Positions 1 through 8,300 of a stretch of 25,976 bases of DNA are shown one piece after another. Origin of the DNA: GWE2-40-63 sp050251815 (lineage in GTDB: Bacteria > Bacteroidota > Bacteroidia > Bacteroidales > SZUA-534); contig JBFWMB010000057.1 in assembly GCA_050251815.1 (NCBI GenBank), positions 1 to 25,976 on the forward strand. Reading direction: 5' to 3'. The translations under genes and the position numbers were made by a program. Each line of letters opens with the position of its first letter. Position 1 is the stretch's first letter. The notes beneath the pieces were generated by a model. It was not told the DNA's origin. It made no database searches and saw only the letters and a list, made by a program, of their open reading frames with translations.

Positions 1-86
1 AATCAGCCATAAAGGCAGAAAGTTTTAATTGCTATCCGTTAGTATTTAAGGTTTCTTTGTTAGCGAATACTATTTTTCAAAATTTC

Positions 87-108
87 GTATGTTTTACATA
101 CATTTTTT
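87..108 (+). terminator. Weak AT-rich terminator-like hairpin
   Basis: Arms GTATGT (87-92) and ACATAC (96-101) pair perfectly around a TTT loop, and a run of six T follows at 103-108. This has the form of a rho-independent terminator for a gene to the left of the window, but the stem is only 6 bp and AT-rich. Confidence 0.35.
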
Positions 109-277
109 GGTGTCCGTTGCGTTTATTTGGGGTAGTGAAAAATATGTTTTGTTTCGGATTTATTCTTGTAGTAAGCTGAAAAATAAATGCTTGCAAGAAT
201 GTAACTTATAAGTGCGTGTTTCGGTAACTCTGCCTTGCAAAAAACGTAAAAAAATTCAGCATTGAAATTTTTAAAAT

Positions 278-293
278 TGGCACATAATTCGCT
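278..293 (+). promoter_or_regulatory. Sigma-54-like (-24/-12) promoter candidate
   Basis: TGGCAC at 278-283, five bases, then TCGCT at 289-293. The sigma-54 consensus is TGGCAC-N5-TTGCW, so the GG and GC dinucleotides have the exact required spacing and only one core base differs (TCGC for TTGC). Transcription would begin near 304, about 105 bases before the membrane protein gene at 409. Single-site matches of this kind do occur by chance; no enhancer-binding-protein gene is in the window. Confidence 0.4.
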
Positions 294-408
294 GGTAACT
301 ATTTCCGTTTAAAAGTAAACAACAGAGCTTGTATGTTACCCGTTAAAGTGACAATTAAAATCTGAGAAAGACTTTAAACTATTTTTCATATTTCGTGTTA
401 AAAGCGGA

Positions 409-1044
409 ATGTTATTTCATAAGTATTTTATGTACGCCAACAAAATGGATATAAACACATGGAAGCGGAGGCATCGGTATTACAGCCGTAGCGGATTCTA
501 TTTTTTTCTGGCAAAGAATGTATTAAAAATTGCAGCCATATTGCTTTTGGTAATTATGGTTTTTGTGGGTTTAGAAAAATGGGTGATTGATTTAGACCGT
601 ATTTTTAATTCTTTTTTCAAGAATATGGGCAATGGCATGGTATTAATGCTGTTTACCCTCTCTGAATCATTTTTTGGCTTAATACCACCCGATTTCTTTA
701 TAATCTGGGCCCGTAAGTTTACCAATCCGTGGGTGGTAGTTACCGCATTGGCCATATTGTCGTATGCCGGAGGTTTGGTTTCGTACCATATTGGCTACCG
801 TGTGGGAAGCATTAAGCGCCTGAACGACTATTTGAATAAGAAGTTTCAATACCATTTTACAAAAATTAAACGCTGGGGAGCTGTGTTTATCATTGTAGCG
901 GCCCTGTTCCCTTTGCCTTATAGTACTATTTGTATGATATCCGGAATACTGCGTTTTCCGATTCATATTTTTCTTTGGTTGGGAATTGCACGGATTGTCC
1001 GTTTTTATTCCTACGCCCTGGTACTTTATGGAATAATTAACTAA
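409..1044 (+). CDS. VTT/DedA-like small membrane protein
   Basis: Predicted inner-membrane protein of 211 residues. A basic N-terminus is followed by a membrane segment at about 38-55, then a VTT (SNARE-associated/DedA-like) core: an acidic-proline re-entrant motif SESFFGLIPPD (85-95), a helix with GGLVSYHIGYRVG (121-133), and the typical tail with ALFPLPYS (165-172), SGILRFP and an arginine-bearing helix ending RIVRFY (195-200). DedA-family proteins are linked to lipid scrambling and membrane homeostasis, but the role of this short Bacteroidetes branch is not established. In-frame ATG codons at 430 and 445 are possible starts; the one at 445 (MDINTW) would remove an uncharacteristic leader. 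A sigma-54-like site lies upstream. The VTT assignment rests on motif pattern and is fairly confident; the start is not. Confidence 0.75.
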   Translation: MLFHKYFMYANKMDINTWKRRHRYYSRSGFYFFLAKNVLKIAAILLLVIMVFVGLEKWVIDLDRIFNSFFKNMGNGMVLMLFTLSESFFGLIPPDFFIIWARKFTNPWVVVTALAILSYAGGLVSYHIGYRVGSIKRLNDYLNKKFQYHFTKIKRWGAVFIIVAALFPLPYSTICMISGILRFPIHIFLWLGIARIVRFYSYALVLYGIIN

Positions 1045-1174
1045 AAAAGCCGATAAATTTCGTTGGACCTTTTTTCAGACTAACTTATTTTTTGTTCCTG
1101 TAACCGAAAATACCCTGGCGTTTTTTATTAAGCCAGCTTAGTACGATGTTTTTTTCTAAAATTATGCTAATTTG

Positions 1175-1192
1175 CCATTGAATTATCAATGG
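1175..1192 (+). other. Hairpin just before the start codon of the sensor-like gene
   Basis: CCATTG (1175-1180) and CAATGG (1187-1192) form a perfect 6-bp stem with an AATTAT loop. It ends 7 bases before the GTG start at 1200, so in mRNA it would sit where the ribosome loads. There is no T-run, so it is not a terminator. It could modulate translation or be chance. Confidence 0.3.
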
Positions 1193-1199
1193 GCATAAG

Positions 1200-3377
1200 G
1201 TGAATCGTCGAACTATAATCGTTATACTGCTTGTTATGCTGCTGTCACCCAGGGCAAGGTGCTTGCCAATGGTCGATTCTGTGTGTGATGCAAATCAGCA
1301 AAATCTTTTACCTGGCGAACGCTTAACCTGTATTTTTAACTACATCAATCAAAATTCGCACCGATACCCGCAACAGGTTGCTAAAATGCTATTAGTTGCC
1401 GATACGCTTATTGCAAACCAAAAACTAAGCAACCGGAATGATGAACTTTATTTTTACCGGGGAAAATATTTTTTGGTCCTAAATCAGTACGATAGTGCAT
1501 TAACTTATTTCAATAAGGCCAAAGAGCTTATTGCATCCGACAATATAAATTTGAGTTGTCGCTTATTTACCCATTATGGAATTTTGCTTCGTGAGCAGGG
1601 AAATTTAAAGGAAGCTGCCAATAGTATAAAAACTGGTTTGGTGTATGCCGGTCAGATTGAAAATAAAAATTACGAAGCTGAATTGTTATTGGCACAAGGC
1701 GATATTCATTCCGATTTGGAACTTTATACTGAAGCACTTAACGATTACCGAAAGGCTCAGGAGAATTTTAAGAAAGAGAATGATACATTGCGTCAGTTTT
1801 TAGTGTATGTTTCCATTGCGGAGCTTTATTCCCGTTCGGGTAATCTTCCCATTGCCCTCGATTATCTGGATCGTGCTATAAACGCATTTACTAAAAACTT
1901 TCATGCCGAAGGTGCCGGACGAGCCGCTTTAAACAAGGGACAAGTGCTCGACAGAATGGGTAGCTATGAAAAAAGCCTGGAGAATTATGATCGGGCCCAA
2001 ACGTATTTTATCCAGGATAGCTTATGGAATTTGCTTGGACAAGTAAAAGAAAGTAAAGGGCGTTTGTTTATGAAACAACATAAATTTAATGAGGCACGCC
2101 TGGCTTTTGAAGAAGCTTTTACCATTAAAAATAAAATTGGTGATTTGAAGGGGCAAGCAATTGTATTGCTGCAATTGGGCGAACTTTATACCCTGGAAAA
2201 ACAATATACAAAAGCACACGGTTATTATGTTAAAAGTCTGGTTCTGGCCGATGTGTTAAAAGCCGATAAACTGATGTTCGAAACCTACCAGAAGATAGCC
2301 GATAATTATTACAAGCAGGGCGATTACAAAGCTGCCATCGATTATAAGACAAAGCAACATGTACTCGATAAGCAATTATTAACCAACGAACATTATTTAA
2401 AGATTGCCAATCTCGAATCGCGATTGAGTGCCCAGATAAATGATCGCGATTTTAAAGAAAAAGATTTATTGGGTTCAGTTTATCGCGAACGCAGCTTAAA
2501 AAAGAAGTATTTTGCCTTGTTTTTAATATTTTTGGGTACCTCGGTATTACTGGGTATTTTGTTGTGGATTCGGATTTATTCTATGAATAGAAAAAGCCAT
2601 CTGGCCATAAAGCAATTACAACAAAAAGTACGAAGGCAAAAAGCATACATTCAAACAATAAAATCACAATACGATACAGCTAACGCCACTTTGTCGCGCT
2701 ATTTCGACATTACCTCGCAAAATGTTTTTGAGCCGGTAAGATCGTTGGAACAGCTACTGCTTGAAATTAAGCAAAGTACTGCCAGAGATGATTTTCAAAA
2801 ATTACCGGTGGGGCAGGTAGAATCGCTGGTAATGTCGTATAACCTGCTCGAAAACCTGTTGTATTGGTCAAGGCTGCAATTGGATAAAATTGAGTACGAA
2901 CCGGCCAATCACCTGCTTAGCGAACTGGTGCATCACGTAATTGGAATTCAGCAATTGCGCGCACAACAAAAAGAAATTGTTTTTCGGATTCATCTTCACG
3001 AACAAAGCACAGGGTATTTTGATGCCAAAATGATTGAAATTGCCATTCGCAACATTATTGAAAATGCCATTAAATTTTCTACTCAGGAAGGTGTCATAGA
3101 AGTTACGGCAAATAATATCGACAATAAGTTACATATTGTTGTTAGCGATGCCGGGGTTGGATTTACCAAAGAACAACTAAACCGGATTTTTAACACCAAA
3201 AAGAATTATGTTGCCGCGGGAACGCATGGCGAAATGGGCGGAGGTATTGGTCTGGCTTTAACAAAACTTTTGGTTGAAAAAAATTTTGGTACCCTGTTAA
3301 TTGAAAGCTCCATAGCCAAAGGAACCGAAGTTACCCTTACATTGCCTGGTTCAATAAATGCAATGAACCGCAATTAG
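1200..3377 (+). CDS. TPR-domain histidine-kinase-like sensor lacking the phospho-accepting His
   Basis: A 725-residue protein of the Bacteroidetes class with an N-terminal signal (hydrophobic 5-16), periplasmic tetratricopeptide repeats (about 75-400, with recurring A..Y/F..A motifs), a membrane helix (about 438-460), a coiled-coil linker and a C-terminal HATPase_c domain. The ATP-binding boxes look intact: N-box NIIENAIKFS (618-627), G1 DAGVGF (650-655), G2 GGGIGLAL (680-687). In the dimerisation helix the expected F..xSH-E-L-x-x-P-L pattern is matched by F502, S506, P512 and V513, but the histidine position is Q507. The protein should therefore bind ATP yet cannot autophosphorylate at the usual site. 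The start is GTG with AAGG directly before it; no ATG in frame gives a signal peptide. No response regulator is adjacent, and the rhomboid gene follows 53 bases later. Confidence 0.85.
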   Translation: MNRRTIIVILLVMLLSPRARCLPMVDSVCDANQQNLLPGERLTCIFNYINQNSHRYPQQVAKMLLVADTLIANQKLSNRNDELYFYRGKYFLVLNQYDSALTYFNKAKELIASDNINLSCRLFTHYGILLREQGNLKEAANSIKTGLVYAGQIENKNYEAELLLAQGDIHSDLELYTEALNDYRKAQENFKKENDTLRQFLVYVSIAELYSRSGNLPIALDYLDRAINAFTKNFHAEGAGRAALNKGQVLDRMGSYEKSLENYDRAQTYFIQDSLWNLLGQVKESKGRLFMKQHKFNEARLAFEEAFTIKNKIGDLKGQAIVLLQLGELYTLEKQYTKAHGYYVKSLVLADVLKADKLMFETYQKIADNYYKQGDYKAAIDYKTKQHVLDKQLLTNEHYLKIANLESRLSAQINDRDFKEKDLLGSVYRERSLKKKYFALFLIFLGTSVLLGILLWIRIYSMNRKSHLAIKQLQQKVRRQKAYIQTIKSQYDTANATLSRYFDITSQNVFEPVRSLEQLLLEIKQSTARDDFQKLPVGQVESLVMSYNLLENLLYWSRLQLDKIEYEPANHLLSELVHHVIGIQQLRAQQKEIVFRIHLHEQSTGYFDAKMIEIAIRNIIENAIKFSTQEGVIEVTANNIDNKLHIVVSDAGVGFTKEQLNRIFNTKKNYVAAGTHGEMGGGIGLALTKLLVEKNFGTLLIESSIAKGTEVTLTLPGSINAMNRN

Positions 3378-3430
3378 GTGCCAAATTGACTCGACGGTTC
3401 CAATGGCCTGTTTGTTGTATCACGCTGTTT

Positions 3431-4123
3431 ATGTCAGAAAAAAGAAAAATAGTCCACGCCGTTTTATTTCCTGTGTTTTTTTTATTGCTAATGTGGGGAA
3501 CCTATACTGCATTTTGGTTGATGGAAAAACCCATGTCGGTAATTGGCATTGCTCCACAAAAGCTGGACAGTATGGCCGGAATTGTGCTTTCTCCATTTGC
3601 TCACGGCAGTTTATCGCATTTAACGGGTAATTCCATTTCGTTTATGGTTCTAGCCACATCCCTTTTTTATTTCTATCGTTTAATAGCTTATCGTGTGTTT
3701 TTTATAAACTGGCTGGTATCGGGTATTCTTTTGTGGATTGGCGGGCGCGAATCGGTGCATATTGGTGCCAGCGGCATTGTATATGGCCTGGCATTTTTTA
3801 TTTTTTTTAGCGGAGTTTTTCGTAACGACAAACGGCTGGCAGCACTTTCGTTGATTGTGGTATTTTTATACGGAAGCATGATTTGGGGTTTGATGCCGCA
3901 GGGAGGAAACATCAGTTGGGAAGGGCATTTGTTTGGTGCCTTTTCGGGAATTTCACTGGCGTGGTATTATAAGAAACGACCAATTGATTTTATTCCGGCC
4001 GACGATGGTTCTTCGGTATCGGTAACCTGGGGGCAATACCAGGCTTACGAATACCACTATGTGGATGAGGATGAATCGGACGATGACGAAGTGCATCCGA
4101 ATGAAAAACAAAAAAGCGATTGA
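3431..4123 (+). CDS. Rhomboid family intramembrane serine protease
   Basis: A 230-residue polytopic membrane protein with the rhomboid signature: H58/H63/N67 in the HGSLSHLTGN segment, the catalytic serine in GASG (S114), and the catalytic histidine in EGHLFGAFSG (H166). The dyad is therefore S114-H166. Rhomboids cleave transmembrane substrates within the bilayer; the substrate here is unknown. The catalytic core ends near residue 182 and is followed by a hydrophilic tail with a strongly acidic run (VDEDESDDDE, about 211-220), presumably cytoplasmic. The ATG at 3431 (MSEKRK) is preferred because the upstream extension to a TTG at 3386 has no membrane or domain logic. Its last codons form the left arm of the terminator shared with der. 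Confidence 0.88.
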   Translation: MSEKRKIVHAVLFPVFFLLLMWGTYTAFWLMEKPMSVIGIAPQKLDSMAGIVLSPFAHGSLSHLTGNSISFMVLATSLFYFYRLIAYRVFFINWLVSGILLWIGGRESVHIGASGIVYGLAFFIFFSGVFRNDKRLAALSLIVVFLYGSMIWGLMPQGGNISWEGHLFGAFSGISLAWYYKKRPIDFIPADDGSSVSVTWGQYQAYEYHYVDEDESDDDEVHPNEKQKSD

Positions 4124-4141
4124 AACCCTTCCAATCGCTTT
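4113..4141 (-). terminator. Terminator between converging rhomboid and der genes
   Basis: A perfect 10-bp stem, AAAGCGATTG (4113-4122) with CAATCGCTTT (4132-4141), loop of nine bases. Read on the minus strand it lies 9 bases after the der stop codon and is followed by a T-rich tract (complement of the A-run around 4109-4115). It can also serve the plus strand, where the T-run is short. The left arm overlaps the final codons and stop of the rhomboid gene. Confidence 0.8.
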
Positions 4142-4150
4142 GAGCAACTA

Positions 4151-5458
4151 TTATTTTTTTCGCATATAAATCTGAATTGGAACACCGGTAAAATTATAAG
4201 CCTCGCGCAATTTGTTTTCGAGATACCTTTTGTAAGGTTCCTTAACGTATTGGGGCAGATTGCAATAAAAAGCAAATTGCGGGGTGTTGGTGGGTAACTG
4301 CGTAATGTATTTAATTTTTACATACTTTCCTTTTGACGATGGAGGAGGATAGGCATCAATAGCTTCCTGCAGGTATTCGTTTAGTTTTGAGGTAGGTATG
4401 CGTTGTTTCCGGTTTTTATAAACCTCCATGGCGGTTTCAACCGCTTTTAACACCCGTTGTTTGGTCAAGGCTGATACAAATAGAATGGGCACGTCAGTAA
4501 AGGGTGCCAGCTTTTCTTTTATCATGGCGGTATATGCTTTTACTGAATGATGATCTTTTTCAACCAAATCCCATTTGTTTATTAAAACCACCACACCTTT
4601 ACGGTTTTTTTCAATCAGGTGGAAAATGTTCACATCCTGTCCTTCAACTCCCCGTGTAGCATCAATAAGCAAAAAACAAACATCCGACTCCTCAATGGTT
4701 CTAATAGCGCGCATTACCGAATAAAATTCCAAATCTTCGCTTACCTTGGTTTTTTTTCGTAATCCGGCCGTATCAATAATTGTGAATTCGTGGCCAAATT
4801 TATTGTAATGGGTGTTGATTGAGTCGCGGGTGGTGCCGGCAATTTCAGTGACAATGTTTCGTTCCTCGTCGAGCAAAGCATTTACCAACGACGATTTTCC
4901 GGCGTTGGGTCTTCCAACTACGGCAATTTTAGGTAATTCAACTTCGTCTTCGTTTACGGGTTTTTTCTCGAAATTAGCCACAATGGCATCGAGCAATTCG
5001 CCGGTTCCTGAACCATTTATCGACGAAACGGAATAAACCTCGCCCAATCCCAGGGAATAAAATTCAGAGGCCATAAACAAGCGTTCGCTGTTGTCCACTT
5101 TATTCACCCCAAGCACCACCTTCTTGTTCGATTTCCTTAGAATTTCAGCCACGCCGTCGTCAAGGTCAGTTATTCCACTGGTTACGTCGGTTAAAAACAA
5201 AATTACATCGGCTTCATCAATAGCCAGCATGACCTGTTTTTTGATTTCTCCTTCAAAAATATCGTCCGAATTGGTCACATAACCTCCGGTATCAATCACC
5301 GAAAAGTTTACCCCATTCCACTCCGCCTTGCCGTAATGACGATCGCGGGTTACCCCCGACATTTCGTCCACAATGGCTTTTCGCTGCTCCACAAACCGGT
5401 TAAATAAGGTCGATTTCCCCACATTCGGTCTTCCTACTATTGCTAAAATATTTGACAT
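4151..5458 (-). CDS. der: Ribosome biogenesis GTPase Der (EngA)
   Basis: Der is an essential tandem GTPase that acts in 50S subunit maturation. The 435-residue length is normal. The first G domain has GRPNVGKS (9-16), DTGG (56-59) and NKVD (119-122); the second has GRPNAGKS (182-189), DTAG (229-232) and NKWD (294-297). A C-terminal KH-like domain covers about 350-435. The start ATG gives the canonical MSNILAIVGRPNVGKS opening. It lies 60 bases downstream of era on the same strand with no terminator between them, so the two GTPase genes are probably co-transcribed from the promoter at 6416-6446. A strong hairpin terminator follows at 4113-4141. Confidence 0.98.
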   Translation of the reverse strand: MSNILAIVGRPNVGKSTLFNRFVEQRKAIVDEMSGVTRDRHYGKAEWNGVNFSVIDTGGYVTNSDDIFEGEIKKQVMLAIDEADVILFLTDVTSGITDLDDGVAEILRKSNKKVVLGVNKVDNSERLFMASEFYSLGLGEVYSVSSINGSGTGELLDAIVANFEKKPVNEDEVELPKIAVVGRPNAGKSSLVNALLDEERNIVTEIAGTTRDSINTHYNKFGHEFTIIDTAGLRKKTKVSEDLEFYSVMRAIRTIEESDVCFLLIDATRGVEGQDVNIFHLIEKNRKGVVVLINKWDLVEKDHHSVKAYTAMIKEKLAPFTDVPILFVSALTKQRVLKAVETAMEVYKNRKQRIPTSKLNEYLQEAIDAYPPPSSKGKYVKIKYITQLPTNTPQFAFYCNLPQYVKEPYKRYLENKLREAYNFTGVPIQIYMRKK

Positions 5459-5518
5459 ATCTGTTTTGTTGATGCTTTACTTATTGCTTGTTCTATTTAA
5501 AATTTACATGAATTCTTG

Positions 5519-6400
5519 TTATTGGTCGTAACCAAAATACTTGAGGTTTTGTTCTTTGTCGCGCCAGTCTTTTAATACTTTAACGTGCAATTCGAGAAAT
5601 ACTTTCTTTTCGAAAAAGGCTTCAATATCGAAACGGGCCGCCATTCCTGTTTTTTTAAGCGCGCTGCCTTTATGGCCTATAATGATTCCTTTTTGAGAAT
5701 CACGGGCAACATATATAATAGCTCTGATGCGAATGATGCTTTCTTCTTCTTTAAATTCTTCCACATTTACTTCGCAGCTGTAAGGAATCTCTTTTTGGTA
5801 GTTAAGGAATATTTTTTCGCGGATTATTTCCTGCACAAAAAAGCGCTCGGTTTTGTCGGTTAATTCGTCTTTGGGAAAATAGGGCGGACTTATGGGCAAA
5901 AGTTCCAGAATGCGTTTTAATACCGTATCGATATTGAATTTATTTATGGCCGATACCGGAAAGATTTCTGCTTGTGGAACTTCGATTTTCCAGCGTAGTG
6001 CCAGTTCTTCGAGTTTGTCCTGCTGGGTTAAATCAATCTTGTTTATCAGTAATAAAACCGGCGTATTGGTGTGCTTAATTTTATCGAGATATTCCCTGTT
6101 TTTATCGAAACTTTCGACCACATCGGTAACATACAAAATTATATCGGCATCGCTCAGCGCTGTATCTACAAAACGCATCATGCTTTGCTGGAGTTTGTAG
6201 TTGGGTTTAAGTATTCCCGGGGTGTCGGAATACACCATCTGAAAATCGTCACCGTTTACAATACCTAAGATACGGTGCCTAGTGGTTTGTGCTTTACTGG
6301 TTATTATCGAGAGTTTTTCGCCCACAAAAGCATTCATCAGGGTCGATTTTCCAACGTTTGGGTTTCCAATTATATTTACAAATCCGGCTTTATGATCCAT
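5519..6400 (-). CDS. era: Ribosome assembly GTPase Era
   Basis: Era binds the 3' end of 16S rRNA during 30S maturation and associates with the inner membrane. The 293-residue product has the G1 motif GNPNVGKS (12-19), switch region with TTRHRI, G3 DTPG (59-62), G4 NKID (120-123) and a C-terminal type-II KH domain with the GHKGSALKKTG loop. Length and motif order are normal. It is the first gene of an era-der unit; a near-perfect Bacteroidetes promoter sits immediately upstream with a very short leader. Confidence 0.98.
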   Translation of the reverse strand: MDHKAGFVNIIGNPNVGKSTLMNAFVGEKLSIITSKAQTTRHRILGIVNGDDFQMVYSDTPGILKPNYKLQQSMMRFVDTALSDADIILYVTDVVESFDKNREYLDKIKHTNTPVLLLINKIDLTQQDKLEELALRWKIEVPQAEIFPVSAINKFNIDTVLKRILELLPISPPYFPKDELTDKTERFFVQEIIREKIFLNYQKEIPYSCEVNVEEFKEEESIIRIRAIIYVARDSQKGIIIGHKGSALKKTGMAARFDIEAFFEKKVFLELHVKVLKDWRDKEQNLKYFGYDQ

Positions 6401-6415
6401 TATTTAAATTTTTGG

Positions 6416-6446
6416 CAAAGATACAGTTAGCCGGGCTTACTGCAAA
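6416..6446 (-). promoter_or_regulatory. Bacteroidetes-type promoter for era-der
   Basis: On the minus strand TTTG (complement of 6443-6446) is followed after exactly 19 bases by TATCTTTG (complement of 6416-6423). This matches the TTTG-N19-TAnnTTTG consensus of the Bacteroidetes primary sigma factor. The start codon of era at 6400 is about 15 bases downstream, leaving a leader of only a few bases. Confidence 0.8.
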
Positions 6447-6640
6447 ATTTTATCAATTATTACTTTGTAACTTTCAGAATGCTTAAATTTTAGTATCTTA
6501 AACCAACCTTCTGGTGCTTGTAGTTGTTACTTTAAATGTCGGGTTAATAAGCGTTTTGCAGGTTTTTGTCCGACTGCCGGGAGTCATTCAGTGCATTGAA
6601 TTTAATGTAACATACGGACGAATATTTAAATAGGTAAGCC

Positions 6641-7885
6641 ATGGATTTTAACACTTCTTTACTGTCGGAAAACAAATTAACGGGAATTTACCGGTTTTTT
6701 TGCTGGTGTTCCGGAGCACGACTTTATTTATTGAAAAAATGTCCGACCGATTATAATGTGTTTTTTGGAATTGGGATGATTGTATTTTTAACCGGTGTTA
6801 TGGCATCAATGAGCGGGAGTTATGCTTTTTATACCGTTTTTAATAATACCTACCTGGCCCTGGCTTTTGGAATTTTTTGGGGTGTGTTGATTTTCTTTTT
6901 CGACTGGTACCTGGTAGCCAGTTTGCGTAAGGAAAACCGTTTTTTTAAAGAGGTACTGACCGCCAGTCCGCGTATTATTCTGGCTTTATTTTTGGCGGTG
7001 GTTATTTCGCGTCCGTTGGAACTTAAACTGTTTGAATCGGAAATAAACGGGCAGATTGAAAAAATGAACCAGCAAAAAATTAACGATTATCAATCTATTG
7101 TAGGAACCGGCTTTACTGAAATTGAGCGCTTGCAAAACGAAAACACAGTTTATCAGAAATCCATTGATGAGTTATTAGCGCACCGAAATATATTGTTTGA
7201 GTTAATTGTTGAAGAAGCTGAAGGCAGAAGTCCAACTGCAAAAGCCGGGAAAGGCCCGGTTTATAAGGAGAAAAAGGCAGAATACGATCGGCTCAATAGA
7301 ATTTATGAAGAGGAAAAGAACCGACTGTATCCCCTGATTGCAACTAATAATCAACGGATTGAACAATTGAGCCAACAAAAAGAAGCGCAATGGATTCAGG
7401 GTAGCGAAACCATGAAAAAGGCAACGGGTTTTTTAGCCCGACTCGAAGCTTACAAACAACTTGGCAACGAAAATAGCGGGATTAAATATGCCGGTTTGTT
7501 TATCCTGTTTATGTTTATCTGCATCGAAACCGGACCCATGTTTGTTAAACTTATTTCGAAACGGGGAGCGTACGATGAATTGCTGGCCCTTGAAGAAATT
7601 CGTATCATGTCGGCTTCGGAACAGGAAATGGTGCAGATTCACGAAAAAACCAAACGCCTGGTTGCCATCGAAAAAATAAAAAGCAAAGCACGACTCGATG
7701 AGGAGTTGGAAAACAGCAAAGATTTTGCCCGACAGGTAATGCTTGCACAGGCCGAAATTGCTTCGGAACGAATTAAACGATGGAAAGAGCGGGAACTAAA
7801 AAAAGTGGACGATAGTCTCGATGATTATCAGCCAACAATAGATGAGTTGATTGAAGAGGCCCGCGTTTTTATGAAACCTAATTAG
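6641..7885 (+). CDS. DUF4407 membrane protein with coiled coils
   Basis: A 414-residue protein matching the DUF4407 architecture: three membrane helices near the N-terminus (about 40-62, 71-95, 110-127, with the FFFDWYLVASLRKE junction), a long charged helical segment (about 130-260) rich in Q, E and K, a fourth membrane helix (about 282-305, FILFMFICIETGPM) and a charged helical C-terminal tail (310-414). No enzyme motif is visible. The family's function is unknown; the shape suggests a scaffold or force-bearing membrane protein. Its stop codon overlaps the siaC stop by 8 bp tail to tail. No TAnnTTTG promoter is evident in the 240-base gap shared with era. Confidence 0.85.
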   Translation: MDFNTSLLSENKLTGIYRFFCWCSGARLYLLKKCPTDYNVFFGIGMIVFLTGVMASMSGSYAFYTVFNNTYLALAFGIFWGVLIFFFDWYLVASLRKENRFFKEVLTASPRIILALFLAVVISRPLELKLFESEINGQIEKMNQQKINDYQSIVGTGFTEIERLQNENTVYQKSIDELLAHRNILFELIVEEAEGRSPTAKAGKGPVYKEKKAEYDRLNRIYEEEKNRLYPLIATNNQRIEQLSQQKEAQWIQGSETMKKATGFLARLEAYKQLGNENSGIKYAGLFILFMFICIETGPMFVKLISKRGAYDELLALEEIRIMSASEQEMVQIHEKTKRLVAIEKIKSKARLDEELENSKDFARQVMLAQAEIASERIKRWKERELKKVDDSLDDYQPTIDELIEEARVFMKPN

Positions 7886-8291
7886 TTTTGTTTTTTTTGG
7901 GAACTTCAATGTATTCAAAAGGCAGGTTAACCACTTCCGACAATTCTTCGCCAACTTCTTTCATGTCGTCGTCGTTTTCGTCGAAATACCAGGCTACTTT
8001 TATGGGCATCCCTTTTTCGTGTATCTGATTAATTAGTACCAGAATATCGAGTAAGAATTTGGCCGACGACGAATTGAAATAATCGAATTTGAATTTGAAT
8101 TCCAAAGGGCTCGCGGGTTTTTCAAGTTCGGGAATTTTGAACTTAAAATTTTCGAGCCAGTCAATTATTGGCATGTAAAATATTCTGACATCTTCGGGAC
8201 GGGAGCATCCGTTTATTTCAAAAATTTTATTAGTAAAATCGAAATGGATTTTTGGTGTTGCGGCCGTTTTTTTTATGATTAGTGGATTCAT
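7878..8291 (-). CDS. SiaC family regulatory phosphoprotein (DUF1987)
   Basis: A 137-residue single-domain protein with the DUF1987/SiaC pattern: PKIHFDF near residue 13, GCSRPEDVRIFY (28-39), a central acidic/proline loop and FKFDYFNSSSAKFLLDIL (67-84). In Pseudomonas aeruginosa SiaC is phosphorylated by SiaB on a threonine (T68) and its unphosphorylated form activates a diguanylate cyclase. The equivalent site here appears to be the NSSS run at 73-76, serine instead of threonine by my alignment. It is directly downstream of the SiaB-type kinase gene (9-bp gap), so the pair is an operon. No cyclase or PP2C phosphatase (SiaD, SiaA) is in the window. The last 8 bp overlap the DUF4407 gene. Confidence 0.87.
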   Translation of the reverse strand: MNPLIIKKTAATPKIHFDFTNKIFEINGCSRPEDVRIFYMPIIDWLENFKFKIPELEKPASPLEFKFKFDYFNSSSAKFLLDILVLINQIHEKGMPIKVAWYFDENDDDMKEVGEELSEVVNLPFEYIEVPKKNKTN

Positions 8292-8300
8292 AAATTAGTT

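Larger units (their letters stand above)
1..408. other. Gene-free AT-rich leader region
   Basis: No convincing coding region is visible on either strand. One forward frame (from base 3) stays open to a TGA at 177-179, but it has low-complexity, cysteine- and phenylalanine-rich content and no recognisable domain. The stretch holds a terminator-like hairpin (87-108) and a sigma-54-like promoter (278-293), both listed separately. Otherwise I see nothing in it. Confidence 0.6.

Noticed and set aside
3..179. Possible 3' end of a gene entering from the left (58 open codons)
   Set aside because: The translation is low-complexity and rich in F, C and V without any recognisable family pattern; a terminator-like hairpin lies inside it.
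1120..1140. CTGGC/GCCAG hairpin in the gap before the sensor-like gene
   Set aside because: Only 5 bp with a 12-base T-rich loop and no T-run after it; not distinguishable from chance.
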